NCBI GenBank assembly: GCA_001939145.1
Contig: LSRX01000330.1
Location: 150,796-214,795, forward strand
DNA from: Symbiodinium microadriaticum
Taxonomy: Eukaryota; Sar; Dinophyceae; Suessiales; Symbiodiniaceae
Direction of reading: 5' to 3'
DNA: 64,000 nt
The position numbers and the translations under genes were made by a program. Position 1 is the stretch's first letter, and every line of letters starts with the position of its first letter. The notes beneath the pieces are model-generated. The model saw only the letters and a list, made by a program, of their open reading frames with translations, made no database searches and had not been told where the DNA came from. Shown here in pieces: positions 47,055-56,966 of the stretch.

Positions 47055-47188
47055 CGAGAGTTTGCGTGGATTCAATCGATTGAGGGCATGGGCCAGTGCA
47101 GTGCCGCGCGCTTTGAGTCGTTTAGGGCCTTTGGCAACTTGAAGACCTGGGTTCTCGGGATTGGTGCCTGCAACTCTACTTTCACCAG
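47055..47188 (+). CDS. strong candidate exon, unknown protein
   Basis: Acceptor cgatcgcattgcag, donor GTTTCG at 47189. Reads REFAWIQSIEGMGQCSAARF, then ESFRAFGNLKTWVLGIGACN and STFT, leaving two bases (AG) that the next exon completes. A 71-codon antisense frame is a shadow. Confidence 0.6.
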
Positions 47189-47351
47189 GTTTCGAGCCGG
47201 ATGCGTCATTTGCATGCTGCTGCAGGACGGTGCCGTTCCTTCCAGTTGAACATCTCTAGGCCATAAGGTGAGAAACCGAAGCATCACATCTCTCGGCAGT
47301 TTAATTCAGCCCTTGCTGTGGTAATGTCGGTGATTTGTTGGGCATTTGCAG

Positions 47352-47598
47352 CAGCGTTCTCGAGCCCCAGCTGCAGTTTCTGATTCTGCCGCGAGGACCA
47401 GCTCTTGACGCAAGCGCAACGGCTCGTTTCGTACTACCTCCTCTACGACATTTACAGGCCTGTGAGTCTGGTTCTTCAGTGCCCGAGGGTCGAGGGTACG
47501 ACAAGAGGGGCGGGACTAGAAGCCAACGAAGGATTTCGACGTTTCGCGAATTGGGTTGCTTGATGCCTTGGGCCGCCTCTTTGTTCATCCCATCATAA
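47352..47598 (+). CDS. candidate terminal exon, same gene
   Basis: Acceptor tgttgggcatttgcag. The first base completes a Ser codon with the 47055 exon. Reads SVLEPQLQFLILPRGPALDA, then SATARFVLPPLRHLQACESG, and ends in TAA at 47596. An internal GTGAGT at 47462 is a possible donor for a longer gene. Confidence 0.55.
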
Positions 47599-47763
47599 GC
47601 TGCTGCTGACTGAGACCAGAGGGTGGGCGAACCGACAAGGGCACACTACAGTGAGTTCGGATGTAAAACTTCCTTCCCTACTGTCTGAGATCTGGACAGG
47701 CAAAGCAGGGTACCGATGTCGCGCCTTTAGACTCGATAAACTGTTGCACTACTTGTAGCAAGG

Positions 47764-47931
47764 TCAGATAGCAGCAACTCCGAGAGTCAAGCAATCTGCC
47801 TCCCATGGGTCAAAGAAGACAACAGAAACAGCCGCCATTGGAATCCAGCACAGACCAAATCCTCCTTGGTAAATGGCTTTCAACAGCCTGAGAGCCTTCA
47901 TCCTGAAACTCCAGAACCTGTGCAGGAATGA
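47764..47931 (+). CDS. candidate exon, hydrophilic
   Basis: After acceptor gtagcaag the frame reads SDSSNSESQAICLPWVKEDN, then RNSRHWNPAQTKSSLVNGFQ and a Pro/Glu tail, ending TGA at 47929. The minus frame (47961-47764) also looks protein-like. Strand is inferred from composition. Confidence 0.4.
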   Translation, partial: SDSSNSESQAICLPWVKEDNRNSRHWNPAQTKSSLVNGFQQPESLHPETPEPVQE

Positions 47932-48254
47932 CCGGGGCACTGAACGGGAGACCGCCACCACTCCCTTCGTGCCACTGGTGGTGGAGATGTTAGAGACAAG
48001 CTGCGGTCTCCTCAGTTTTTTTATGTATTAAAGGGCTTTAAAGGTTCGCCCACAACACCGTGTCAGTGATGTTTCGTTTTGTGCATACGTCGCCCGCTTC
48101 AAAATGCCAAGCGCGATTCTTTCGGGTAAGGGCTTCTTAGCATGAAGTCGCTGCTCTTGGGGCCGTTAGGGAAGGTGCTGATAAAGAACACTAGAGCTCG
48201 GTGCCATAGACGAACGATCCGCAGAAGACGAAGTACTCCGCTTCTCCCCCCAGC

Positions 48255-48635
48255 TTGTGTGGTGCTTGCAGTTCGAGCGTTTCCGGTTGTCTCCAGATTC
48301 TCATAGTTTCTGTTCCAGGCGCAAACGTGAACGCAAGGCCCCAGGCAGAAGGCCCAGAGTCTGTTCCGCGTCGGAATGAAGTGAGTCCAGGATGGGTCTC
48401 CCTGCCAAAGGGCCTTTTTCAAGACGTTCGAAGTAAGCCCCGCTTCGCAACAGTGAAAATGGAAGCCCAAAGCCTCATCCAACATCTGAGACCGAGCAAC
48501 CAGACTTATGTCCTGAACGCTGCAGATGATGGTGTGGAGCGAAAATTCCTGCTCCAGTTCCTGTCAAATCCACCGAAGGACCCGTCTTTTCATTCAATCT
48601 GTTTCAGGGCGTGGCTTCGCGAGTTGGTCTGCTGA
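48255..48635 (+). CDS. candidate exon or ORF, 126 codons
   Basis: Coding character is clearest at 48318-48608: ANVNARPQAEGPESVPRRNE, then VSPGWVSLPKGLFQDVRSKP, MEAQSLIQHLRPSNQTYVLN and FLLQFLSNPPKDP. Acceptor ttctgttccag at 48319. The end is TGA 48633 or a donor before it. Not recognised. Confidence 0.45.
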   Translation: MCGACSSSVSGCLQILIVSVPGANVNARPQAEGPESVPRRNEVSPGWVSLPKGLFQDVRSKPRFATVKMEAQSLIQHLRPSNQTYVLNAADDGVERKFLLQFLSNPPKDPSFHSICFRAWLRELVC

Positions 48636-49253
48636 TGGCAGATGATTGAGTTCTCTTCCGGAGTGTCTTCTACCTGCAAAAGAGTTCATTTCTTGGCGGC
48701 TACTGGTTGTGAGCGCATCGCATTAGTCATGCATGCAATTGCATGGAGCCGTGAACAGGGGAGCTGGCAGCCCAATGTTTCCACACCACAACATCGATCA
48801 CAACCATCGAACCTGCTGGATCGCAAAAAAAAAAATCGAGCGGTGTACTGCACACTTTCGGACTGAAACACAACAGGTCAAGGGCCGAGCTTGGGATGCT
48901 GACAGAGACTTACTGGGATGGCAGAGACTTGAAGGCATGTGGTGGCCAGGTTGAGGAAGCGCATGGATTCAGTTTGGGGATTCCACTCAATTGTCTTTTC
49001 CCGAACAAGCAGTTTTGATAGAGCCAAGCGAAGCAAAGAAGCAAGCCAAGTCCTGCCCGGTGTCCCGTGTTCCTATTCCACACTTGTCCGATTGCACTAC
49101 CCAAATAGACCAAGCCCTGCAATTGGCGACTGGCTTTGTGAGGTTGAGGGTCTCAGCCAGAGAACCCAGACATCTCGAGGTCATACATCTTCCAAACTTA
49201 ACCCTGTCTGGCAGATACCGACACGATAACGGTTTCAAGGACCTCCTTGTCAG
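48636..49253. other. ambiguous; A11 run and overlapping frames
   Basis: An A-run lies at 48825-48835. From 48991 to 49230 two + frames are open (one has DQALQLATGFVRLRV, the other PSPAIGDWLCEVEG). One is probably an exon upstream of 49254, but I cannot tell which. Confidence 0.3.
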
Positions 49254-49352
49254 AATATGAATGCGGGCGAAGCTACTAGCAGTCCCGCAGGACCTTCACA
49301 AGCAGACCGTGAACCAGTTCGTGCAAAGTGGGCATCTTTGGATGTGGGCTAA
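49254..49352 (+). CDS. candidate terminal exon
   Basis: Strong acceptor aaggacctccttgtcag. Reads NMNAGEATSSPAGPSQADRE, then PVRAKWASLDVG and TAA at 49350. Hydrophilic C-terminal tail. Confidence 0.5.
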   Translation, partial: NMNAGEATSSPAGPSQADREPVRAKWASLDVG

Positions 49353-49615
49353 GGGTGGATAGCGTTGGCGTTCGTGACTATCCTCGAGAGGAAGTGCGAC
49401 GCTTGAGGTTCCCATGCTTTCGACCCTTCGATTAGATGAGGGCTGTGGTTGTCGACGGAACGATAGCGTGCCAGCCGTCTCTCGCAACCTCTCGCTCCCA
49501 GTATACACGCATGTAGACTGGACGAATATCGAACTGGGGTTATAAGTTATAGTGATCTCTCACCGAAGTCGCAGCTTGACCGAGAAAACGAAGAGGCAAG
49601 AAGCAATAAATTTAA

Positions 49616-49768
49616 GTCAGGTTGTTATCCAAACTTCTAGCAGCACTGAGATCTGCAGAAATTTCAGTGATCGCCCGAAGCTCTACATCCGACCAGCCGG
49701 AGTTCCGTAATATTTGCAGCCGATGTCAAACACCTAAAGCAAGCCTCGCCCAAACCTTCCAAGGCTGA
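49616..49768 (+). CDS. candidate exon, Cys-containing
   Basis: Reads VRLLSKLLAALRSAEISVIA, then RSSTSDQPEFRNICSRCQTP and KASLAQTFQG, ending TGA 49766. One CxxC pair. A 78-codon minus frame (49900-49664) with ANITELRLVGC resembles a leucine-rich repeat strand and is the main alternative. Confidence 0.35.
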   Translation, partial: VRLLSKLLAALRSAEISVIARSSTSDQPEFRNICSRCQTPKASLAQTFQG

Positions 49769-49786
49769 CATTTGCTTCCCGCCCAG

Positions 49787-50067
49787 CCTGGAAACCCTTT
49801 GAGCCGTCAAGACCCCATGCAGGGCCAAGAAGTCCCAAATGCTTTCGATTGCCCGAGGCTGCGATCCAAACGACATTCCAGCCCTCCCAGACCTCGACAT
49901 GGCAACCCGGCTGGGATTCGGATTATCGAGGGTTTAAGGCTGTGGCTCAGGTCGATTCTTTCGATGCCTTCGGCAGTGTCGCTGAAGATTGGAGACTTTT
50001 TTGGGCTCGAGAGAGAGGGCTGTGGTGCATTTCAACCGCGTTGTGGATGTGGCCTTTGCTATCGTGA
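49787..50067 (+). CDS. candidate long exon, Trp-rich end
   Basis: Acceptor tttgcttcccgcccag. Open 93 codons to TGA 50065. Reads WKPFEPSRPHAGPRSPKCFR, then AAIQTTFQPSQTSTWQPGWD, YRGFKAVAQVDSFDAFGSVA and EDWRLFWARERGLWCISTAL. A second + frame is open but poorer. Confidence 0.5.
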
Positions 50068-50380
50068 CATAGTGTTGTTGTCAATCTTGTGTTGGTCCAG
50101 TTGTTTTCAGCAGGCGTTAGCACTCACAGACGTTGACTCCTGCTCGAGCCGGTCTACGGCAGAATTGACAATATCTGGCTAGCGAAGACTGCGAGGGCAC
50201 TAAACCTCAAATGCCAAGAAGCCCCCCAAAACGCCATCTGACCCGACCCTAAACAGCCTCAGAGTCCTAGAGCTTGAGCCAAGGTCCGGAGCATGCACCA
50301 GGACGGAGCCCCGGCCGCCATGGGCCCAAGGGGAGATCGGCATCTGAGGTTTTAGAGCACCACTCCAAGGGTTATCTCAG

Positions 50381-50446
50381 CGGCTTGGCATGGCTTCGCA
50401 GCTTGTCAATGTTGGCAAGCTTGACAATGAAAACCTTGAGCTTTAG
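50381..50446 (+). CDS. candidate short terminal exon
   Basis: Acceptor gggttatctcag. Reads RLGMASQLVNVGKLDNENLE, then L and TAG at 50444. Another + frame (50274-50519) is open across it. Confidence 0.35.
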   Translation, partial: RLGMASQLVNVGKLDNENLEL

Positions 50447-50748
50447 GCTTGGTATCACCCGACTAATGTGGCATCGAGGCAGGGATACGCCAGACATCTC
50501 CGTCAAACTGCGCGTATAAAAGGGGGCACGCAGCAGCGCTGTACTCAAAGTCTTTTTCTCTGGGACATCTGCAGCTGTGAGCTTGAAGTCCATGTAGAGC
50601 TTCAAATGGCCTCTTCATCTCATTCTAACCGCGGTCGAGACGCCTGCAGACACATATGTCTGGAAAATGCCAAACCCTGTCCGGGCATCTCATAAGTCCC
50701 ATGCCCCGTCCCCACTGACTGGCGAAGCCGGAGCGGCCACAGACTCAG

Positions 50749-50918
50749 GTTAGCGCAAGCGCCGCATTGGGCATCCGACCCGTCATCAAAGAAGCGTTCA
50801 GAGCTGAGCAACTCTCGGGCTCTAGCAGTTCACATTCGCATGCCGGTTCAGCAGACTGATGTTGACGGGGATGCACCGACCATCGATGCACAACATTTGA
50901 GACCTATGGCCTGTGGCT
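50749..50918 (+). CDS. strong candidate exon, unknown protein
   Basis: Acceptor gccacagactcag, consensus donor GTGAGT at 50919. Reads LAQAPHWASDPSSKKRSELS, then NSRALAVHIRMPVQQTDVDG and DAPTIDAQHLRPMACG. Good splice sites at both ends make this one of the clearer exons here. Confidence 0.6.
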
Positions 50919-50977
50919 GTGAGTATTGGGCTGTTGCACCATGGTGTCTTCAATCCACTTGACGAGCCTTCGTACAG

Positions 50978-51035
50978 GGCTCCGGCTGTATATTATCCCG
51001 TATTATTTACCGTCGAGCCCGAGCGACCCCCGAAG
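50978..51035 (+). CDS. candidate short exon
   Basis: Acceptor gccttcgtacag, donor GTCAGA at 51036. Reads APAVYYPVLFTVEPERPPK. In this frame the phase differs by one base from the 50749 exon, so the two may not be adjacent in the mRNA. Confidence 0.4.
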
Positions 51036-51637
51036 GTCAGACGAACGGTATTGGGCCGCAGCCTCGGTTTCGTCACAAAGAAACGACTGGTGAAAAGTCA
51101 GAGTGGGGCAGGGCTCCTGGTCTTCGTGGCCTCGAGTAATAGGTAGCGAAAGAGGACCTAAAGAGGAACCATCTGTAAAGTTCCCTCAGGTCACATGATC
51201 GTGTTGTTGAGATGGCCGTTGAGGGGGCGGTGGAGGGAAAGGAACAGAGTTTCGCAAGACGGTTGTAGGCAAGAGCTTGGTTGACAGGTGTGCAAAATCC
51301 GTATGGGAGTGCACAGTGTGTGAAAACTCAAGCCTTCCCAAGTCCTGTCTTGGAGGACTTCCACCCTCAAACTGCAGCCTCTTGAGCCCAGTTTGAAGTC
51401 GAAGATACTTCCGCTGTAAATTCAACTTGGATGTTCGTTGTAGGCTTGCTCGGGGTTTCAGGCTGAAGGCTGTAAGATTGCGGGACTCGGTCAGTTGTTT
51501 TAGAGGGTTTGGGATTTTAGGGCTGCTGGTGGCTGTGGGCTTCCGGTACTTTGAGGCCGGGGTAGCTGAGGAGTGTCTGGCATCAAGGATGCATGAAGTC
51601 TCGAACTCTTTTGAGCGCGAGACTTTTGTTCTTGCAG
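51036..51637. other. probable intron; long antisense frame
   Basis: A minus frame (51659-51186) is open for 157 codons and is Ser/Pro/Lys-rich. It spans a region with trinucleotide-like ggcggtggaggg. Without splice support on that strand it is not called. Confidence 0.3.
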
Positions 51638-51719
51638 GTTCCATCTCCGCTGCCCCCAAATAGCTTGGGCGAGGACGTGGAAGATGCGCGCTGGCAGCAT
51701 CTCGAGTCTGTCCTAAGTT
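51638..51719 (+). CDS. strong candidate exon
   Basis: Acceptor gacttttgttcttgcag, consensus donor GTAAGT at 51720. Reads VPSPLPPNSLGEDVEDARWQ, then HLESVLS, leaving one base (T). Confidence 0.6.
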
Positions 51720-51781
51720 GTAAGTCTCACCAACTTAGGGATTCGAGGATTTGAAGCGGTAGCGATGAGGGCTGCTGCAAG

Positions 51782-51876
51782 TCTTGCTTGCTGTGCAATC
51801 AGAGGGTCTTTGTCATGCCGAGGTCACTGGAACAGAGAGCATAGAGCTGAACCCGGAGGAGCGACGGGACATTTTT
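51782..51876 (+). CDS. strong candidate exon, same gene
   Basis: Acceptor gggctgctgcaag, donor GTAGTT at 51877. Its first two bases complete a Phe codon left by the 51638 exon. Reads LLAVQSEGLCHAEVTGTESI, then ELNPEERRDIF. The intron is 62 nt. Confidence 0.55.
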
Positions 51877-52034
51877 GTAGTTTTGTTGTGTTTTGTGGCG
51901 TTGGGAGCTGCAGGGCTTAAGTCAGGCTTCTTTGGCATGGGAGTTCACTGTGTATGCGTAGGGCTTAGGACTCCTTTAGACCTAGCAGTCACCTCGAGAC
52001 TCAGGGTTGTGTCTCGGGCCGTGGGTTGCTTCAG

Positions 52035-52104
52035 CCATCACATATACAATCTGCCAATCTCTGCAAAACCGGCCTGTGACATTTCATTCTGCCCGAACTC
52101 GTGA
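52035..52104 (+). CDS. candidate terminal exon
   Basis: Acceptor gtgggttgcttcag. Reads HHIYNLPISAKPACDISFCP, then NS and TGA at 52102. Confidence 0.35.
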
Positions 52105-52223
52105 GCCATCGTGAACCTTCTGGTTCCTTTGATTGAATTTGCGGGCTGCGTGCCGCTCAATGGAGGACCCTTTAGGGCCCTAAACTGCTGAGCACCAAGC
52201 CTTAGCTGCCAGGTCGTTATGTC

Positions 52224-52451
52224 ATGCAACACCCTCAATCCCCGCCGCATGTCCAAGCCCCACAAATCTCGAAACTTTGGAGCCTGAAACGGCCCTTGCT
52301 GGGGGGCCTTCCTTCGGGATACCTCTCTGGGATGACACTGTACCAGGAAAGGACGAAATCATCTTTAATTAAATCATCCTTCGGTAAGGAGCTGACAATG
52401 CTTTCATTGGAACCCTGCTGGCGCCAGCCTCAAACTTGCTTACACGAATAA
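52224..52451 (+). CDS. candidate small ORF
   Basis: ATG 52224 to TAA 52449, 75 codons. Reads MQHPQSPPHVQAPQISKLWS, then LKRPLLGGLPSGYLSGMTLY and QERTKSSLIKSSFGKELTML. No competing frame of similar quality. Product unknown. Confidence 0.4.
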   Translation: MQHPQSPPHVQAPQISKLWSLKRPLLGGLPSGYLSGMTLYQERTKSSLIKSSFGKELTMLSLEPCWRQPQTCLHE

Positions 52452-53764
52452 GTCACCATCTGTGGGCATGTGTGCATGCATGCAAACGCGCAGACATACG
52501 CGCATGCATGCAGAATCACATCCACACATGCAGGCATACATATTAAACGGACCGATGTCCATATACCTTTGTCGACATGTTTACGAACCCACAATTGCTG
52601 GCATCGCAGTTTGGTTGATACTCCGGTATGTATCAAGACATATAGCAGGACTCTTTGCAAAGGTACAAGACGCTTGAAATAGCGTTAGTCTTTGAGCCCA
52701 TCAGTGACGTCGCAAGCCTCATCTCAGAAGCCTCTGTAAGGGGATGCTCACCAGCTTAAGTTTAAGGTGTAGGTTTTGAGCTGAAGGTTTGAGGGTTAGG
52801 GCGGGTCCAGTCGCGGCATGGATTGAGGGGTAGGTGTAGCGGGCTTGCTAGTGGCTGTTCGCCCTCTCGGTTCAATGCTTCCTGTGTGGACCACTGCTGT
52901 GGTTTGGCCCTCGGTTGTTGGCCCCAACATCTTGACATCTTCCCTATCATGCATCGAGAGAAACCCAGCCTAAGCCCACTGTATCGGCACGTCTCACAAC
53001 TCAAGCTTTGGGCTTACGTCATCGATTCTCTTGATACTTCATGCTGCTGCTACGCGCTGTTGTACCCAGGGCGCGACCCGTGCCACCGCTCTTGGAGCCG
53101 ACTGTGGACGAGGTGAGATGTCTTGAGCCGGGGCATGCGATGAGAGACATTTTCTGCGTAAGGATATCAGCAGCTTCACGGATTCAGCATTCAGGATTTG
53201 GGATCGAAATTCAACCTAGGTTCGGGTGAGCGGAATGTCTAGGAGGCGTCAGGCCTGCGGAGCTCCAATCTGGACCTGGACGAGGTTCTTTGGGACGTGT
53301 TCCCTCAGCCTCCAGGCTTCCTAATCTTAGGCTATGCCCAGATCTGCCGACCAAGATTTTTTTCTATGCCCATGCCGGTAACAGATGCGACAATCTTGTC
53401 AGAGTAGCTTGCGTAGCAATTGCGCAAGTTGACCGCTGACAGCATCAGTACATGAGATTCAAAACGAAAGCTGGCCACCCAACGAGTACGATGCATGAAG
53501 CCAAACAGGTTGCTTTCAGGAATTCAGAAATTCATGGCCTGTCACTTGTCTTATCCGCCCCAGCCCTGAAGCTTTGCCTGGAAAAAACGGAGGTCTTCTG
53601 GCTAACTCCGCCCCATCTGCTGTCGGAGCCGCCGCTTGGAAGAACCGGTGCCACCCGAAGTCCATAGGGGTTCCAGCACCCGAGACTTGGAGTGTCGGAC
53701 TAACCGTTGTGGATGCCGAGTGGTTTAGGGCTATGACAGGGCTTCCGGCGCTAAAGCCGACGGC
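52452..53764. other. uncertain; several open frames
   Basis: CATG/CACA repeats at 52465-52530. ATG 53041 begins MLLLRAVVPRARPVPPLLEP, then TVDE, ending at a GTGAGA donor (53113). A frame from ATG 53452 runs 71 codons and another at 53574-53825 runs 83. None can be preferred with confidence. Confidence 0.3.
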
Positions 53765-54034
53765 ATGTCGACCTGTAACGCTCTTTGCAAGCAAACATCC
53801 CCAAGAGCAATGTGTGCTTGGGTGACGTTGCTCGATTGCCTCGTTTCCCACAACTCGGCTCAGCTGAGGCTTTGGGATTACACGATGTGTGCAGACACAT
53901 CCCTCGGCGGGCTCCTCAAAAACCGCAGCAACGCTGGAACCTGCAAGCTTTTGTTTTGGACCTCTCAGGCTTTTGCCTCGGGGCTTGCGTCTGTAGGTCG
54001 GGTAACTTATACAATTTGCCATGTTGCATGCTAA
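53765..54034 (+). CDS. candidate ORF, one of several overlapping frames
   Basis: ATG 53765 to TAA 54032. Reads AMCAWVTLLDCLVSHNSAQL, then RLWDYTMCADTSLGGLLKNR and TCKLLFWTSQAFASGLASVG. A second + frame of 100 codons and a 194-codon minus frame (54100-53516) share the DNA. Confidence 0.35.
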   Translation: MSTCNALCKQTSPRAMCAWVTLLDCLVSHNSAQLRLWDYTMCADTSLGGLLKNRSNAGTCKLLFWTSQAFASGLASVGRVTYTICHVAC

Positions 54035-54572
54035 GGCTCCGAAGTCAAGGAGCTTATCGCAAAAGCGGCTGCTCTGGGCACGCTTAACGACCAATCGCAT
54101 CTGGTTTGGGATCGGGATTCAGACGCTGTCGAAGCCTCTAAGCTTCCCTGCGCTCGCCACGCTCTATGCATCCAGTTTGGGCACGGGCCCGTGAGATTGG
54201 ATGCGGAAGCTTGTAGTTCTTTAGATCTATCCGATCGTTGTCTCAGCTCGCGCTCGGTGGGTCTGCCACGGCGATCCTCGAACAGTGTCCTTACCAAGCT
54301 CCGTAGTTGAGGCTTCACGTCGAGAGCACCCCAAAGCCTTTGCTTTGTCGAAGTTCCTTCAAGGCCTATTCCCAAGCTCCCAACATCTCCCAACCCTCGA
54401 GTGCTTTCCTCGAGCCCGTGAATTTCTAAGAACCGAGACGCTGCTACTTTCGACGCGGAGTGAAACAATAGTAGCCGTAGTAGACCGCAGGAATGTTGGA
54501 CAAATTCGCTGGAGGTTGCAAGACTGAAGTTTAGCTGCAGGGTTTTGACCCTCCCAGGGTTGATGGTTCGGA

Positions 54573-54818
54573 TTGCTCGTAGCAACGCCCATCCGGGCAA
54601 TTTCTGTAAAGCTTCCGGGGCCCGGCATCAGTTCCGCGAATCTGCGAGCGACGGCGTCTGACAAAAACCCCGGCATGTCTCTGGCGTTGCGTGGCGAAAG
54701 TTTGCGTGAGGATGAGGAGGCACACTTCAAAACTATCGAGGCATGTGTTGCCATGTTGCCCCGGTTGCATCCAAAACGTCCCTACATGTTCAGTGATGGA
54801 ACTCGACATGCACCATAA
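54573..54818 (+). CDS. candidate exon, unknown protein
   Basis: Reads PIRAISVKLPGPGISSANLR, then ATASDKNPGMSLALRGESLR, EDEEAHFKTIEACVAMLPRL and HPKRPYMFSDGTRHAP, ending TAA 54816. The LP....KP end is faintly like queuine tRNA-ribosyltransferases, but key residues cannot be placed, so no name is given. Confidence 0.4.
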   Translation: MLVATPIRAISVKLPGPGISSANLRATASDKNPGMSLALRGESLREDEEAHFKTIEACVAMLPRLHPKRPYMFSDGTRHAP

Positions 54819-54950
54819 GACATGGGCCGGCAGACCTTGCATCCTCGGTGCGAACTTCGCGAGCATCGCGGTTGGTCCCACATGCTCTGTTGTCTTTATT
54901 AAGTCGAAGCCTCGAAAGATCGACTCTACATGCAAGCTTGCAGTTGCCAG

Positions 54951-55028
54951 GTGAAAACACAGTTGCAGCCGCAGCAGATTCAAATCATCTCAGATGGCCT
55001 AGCGCAGGACCATGGCATGTGGGGATAA
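54951..55028 (+). CDS. candidate exon, Gln-rich
   Basis: Acceptor gcttgcagttgccag. Reads VKTQLQPQQIQIISDGLAQD, then HGMWG and TAA 55026. A second + frame reads GPWHVGINFGRDLLLVFRLV and may be real instead. Confidence 0.4.
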   Translation: MKTQLQPQQIQIISDGLAQDHGMWG

Positions 55029-55224
55029 ACTTCGGGCGTGATCTTCTGCTTGTGTTCAGGCTCGTTGCAAACCCCGGCTTCGAAACAGACTGCCTAGGCA
55101 CTGCCAGCGCAGTGACCTTCAGGATGTATCGTCTGACGTAAGGCAGTTGGAGGCTCCCTGGTAGCTTCGTTCAGACGGAGTTTGTAGCAGTCGGAGCCCT
55201 GACCTCTTGGAATCGCTGAACCAG

Positions 55225-55352
55225 CAATGCTGAACATGACTGAACCAAAAACCTCTGAGTTGCAGCGAGGATGCCAAGCTGGTTTATCACTGTGGGTTAA
55301 CGCCCAAAAAGTTGCCAGAACTGGTGCCGGGCCGAGCAAGATGTGGATCTGG
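55225..55352 (+). CDS. strong candidate exon, unknown protein
   Basis: Acceptor tcgctgaaccag, consensus donor GTGAGT at 55353. Reads MLNMTEPKTSELQRGCQAGL, then SLWVNAQKVARTGAGPSKMW and IW, ending on a codon boundary. Phase matches the exon at 55505. Confidence 0.6.
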
Positions 55353-55504
55353 GTGAGTTGAGCGGTTCTCCGTTTGGAAGATGTCGGGCTTGGAATGGTT
55401 CACAGACACAACTTGGATTACGTTGGCGAAAGCCGGGCAGCAAGCACCAGCGAGGATTTGTTATTCTCGCAGAAACGCCCCTGCATTGCCTAACCTCTGC
55501 AAAG

Positions 55505-55550
55505 GTCTTGAAGAAGGATGCAGTGCATGCGCTACAAGAAAAGGCGTTAG
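55505..55550 (+). CDS. candidate 46-nt exon with a GC donor
   Basis: Acceptor tgcctaacctctgcaaag. Reads VLKKDAVHALQEKAL and leaves one base before GCATTG. With the next exon this makes an Ala codon. The unspliced frame continues to 55597, so a longer exon is the alternative. Confidence 0.45.
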
Positions 55551-55597
55551 GCATTGAGGGCTCAGGATCTCTCCGGAGGCGGGCACTCTGTGTCTAG

Positions 55598-55700
55598 CAA
55601 GCTTCGGACCAAAGTCGCCCCTCAAATGGCATGTTGGCATGTTGTTTGGCAAGGTGGAGAACAATCCCCAGATCGCCATAGAGGCCGCTGGAAAAACTTG
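55598..55700 (+). CDS. strong candidate exon, same gene
   Basis: Acceptor gcactctgtgtctag, donor GTTGGG at 55701. Reads SFGPKSPLKWHVGMLFGKVE, then NNPQIAIEAAGKT. This is a well-formed peptide in a frame different from both neighbouring long frames. Family not recognised. Confidence 0.5.
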
Positions 55701-56186
55701 GTTGGGATGATCACTTATAACTCTTGTCCACATTCTGTCATGGTTTGCTGGGAAGAAGGGTTGCTCAACAACGGTTTTCAACACGTTTGAGAGGCATCGG
55801 CGGACGGGCGGCATCTGCCCCGCCCAGACTACATGAGTAGGATTCGCAAAAAGAGCTAGCACAAGAAGCTGTGGAGAGTGATCGGAGAGTGCTCGGCATG
55901 CAGCTTCTTTTCTAGCAGGCAACAGGCACGAATGTGTGATACGACATCCCAGTGTGTGCGTGGGTGTGCGGGTGCGTGGGTGCGTGTGCGTGGGTGCAGC
56001 GTGGGGGGGGTGGGTGGGCAGAGCATTGAACCAAGAGCGTGGGAGAGGGGTTGAGGCCTGGCATGGATGAGAAGCAGCAGCCTTCGATTCAAGTACTTCC
56101 TCCACGTAAGGTCGCTGAAATTGTCAGCATCTCTCACGAGTCTTAATTAGCTTTTGATCCACCGAGAGCCTGACACCCGAGAGCAG
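55701..56186. other. probable intron with G/T repeat
   Basis: Contains a gtgcgtgggt-type repeat (55952-56022) ending in a G-run. A 214-codon minus frame (56105-55461) crosses it, partly by reading this repeat as Thr/Pro/His. A possible + exon near 55740-55830 reads STTVFNTFERHRRTGGICPA. Confidence 0.3.
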
Positions 56187-56337
56187 GTTCTTCTAAAGCT
56201 GATGGGCGGCTCCCAAATATCGGGCTACTTCAATGCTTTGGTCAACATGGAGATGAGCCTTCACTCCATGGAGGCTATGAACCCGGCCAAAGTTTCGGAT
56301 CCACGAGGGTTTCACTCCAGAATTGTCCGTCATCAGG
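56187..56337 (+). CDS. strong candidate exon, unknown protein
   Basis: Acceptor cacccgagagcag, donor GTTTTG at 56338. Reads VLLKLMGGSQISGYFNALVN, then MEMSLHSMEAMNPAKVSDPR and GFHSRIVRHQ. Met-rich amphipathic composition. The antisense 106-codon frame is a shadow. Confidence 0.55.
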
Positions 56338-56817
56338 GTTTTGCAGAGTTTGGCACCTGAACCTTCAAGCGTTGGGAACTCCGTGGGAAGTTTTGCTGAG
56401 ACAGCACATGGCTTATGTAGCATCCCTCCTTGCCACAGAGCCATGGCGGTCAGGTATTCCAGATTTCCTAAGTGGTTTTGACGGATATGCCCTCGACATG
56501 AACCGGCACGCACTCATCTTCTCAGGTGTGCAGCCTGGCTGATGGCACAGATGTTATATGTTAAGGTGAAACTGTGGGACGGCACATCGAGCCTGTGAGC
56601 GAACATTCATCGCCACGGCAACTTTGAATCGCATAATGTTCTTTCTAGGACAGGAGCGATCTCAAAGCGTCGAAAGAACGTGTTCGTTGTCGCAGACATT
56701 CTCCGTGCAGATAGGTATCACTGCCGGTTTCAACTGTTATCAGAAATACGCCTGAATATTGCCATCATTAGTTTTACATTGTTGTTGTAAGTCTAGCTAC
56801 TGTAGTTTCCACATGTC

Positions 56818-56938
56818 GTGTCGTTGCTTGGCTATGACAACATGCTTAATGCAGAGCCAGGGTATCTGAGCGAAATGGTCTCCAAGGTTCACGATTGCAT
56901 AGAAATCAACACATACATCGCTGTTGCGCGTCAGGATT
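56818..56938 (+). CDS. candidate exon, unknown protein
   Basis: Reads LLGYDNMLNAEPGYLSEMVS, then KVHDCIEINTYIAVARQ. Boundaries are not fixed. The upstream sequence has TATT-rich intron character. A WD-like KLWDGTSSL snippet occurs near 56568 in another frame. Confidence 0.4.
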
Positions 56939-56966
56939 TAACTCTTGGGTGTCCAACTGTTGCAAG

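Noticed and set aside
50513..50530. TATA-like gtataaaaggggg as a promoter
   Set aside because: No start of a supported gene follows, and TATA boxes are not expected to define dinoflagellate promoters. Chance occurrence is more likely.
54573..54818. Queuine tRNA-ribosyltransferase fragment
   Set aside because: Only an LP....KP pattern is shared; the active-site and zinc residues cannot be placed.
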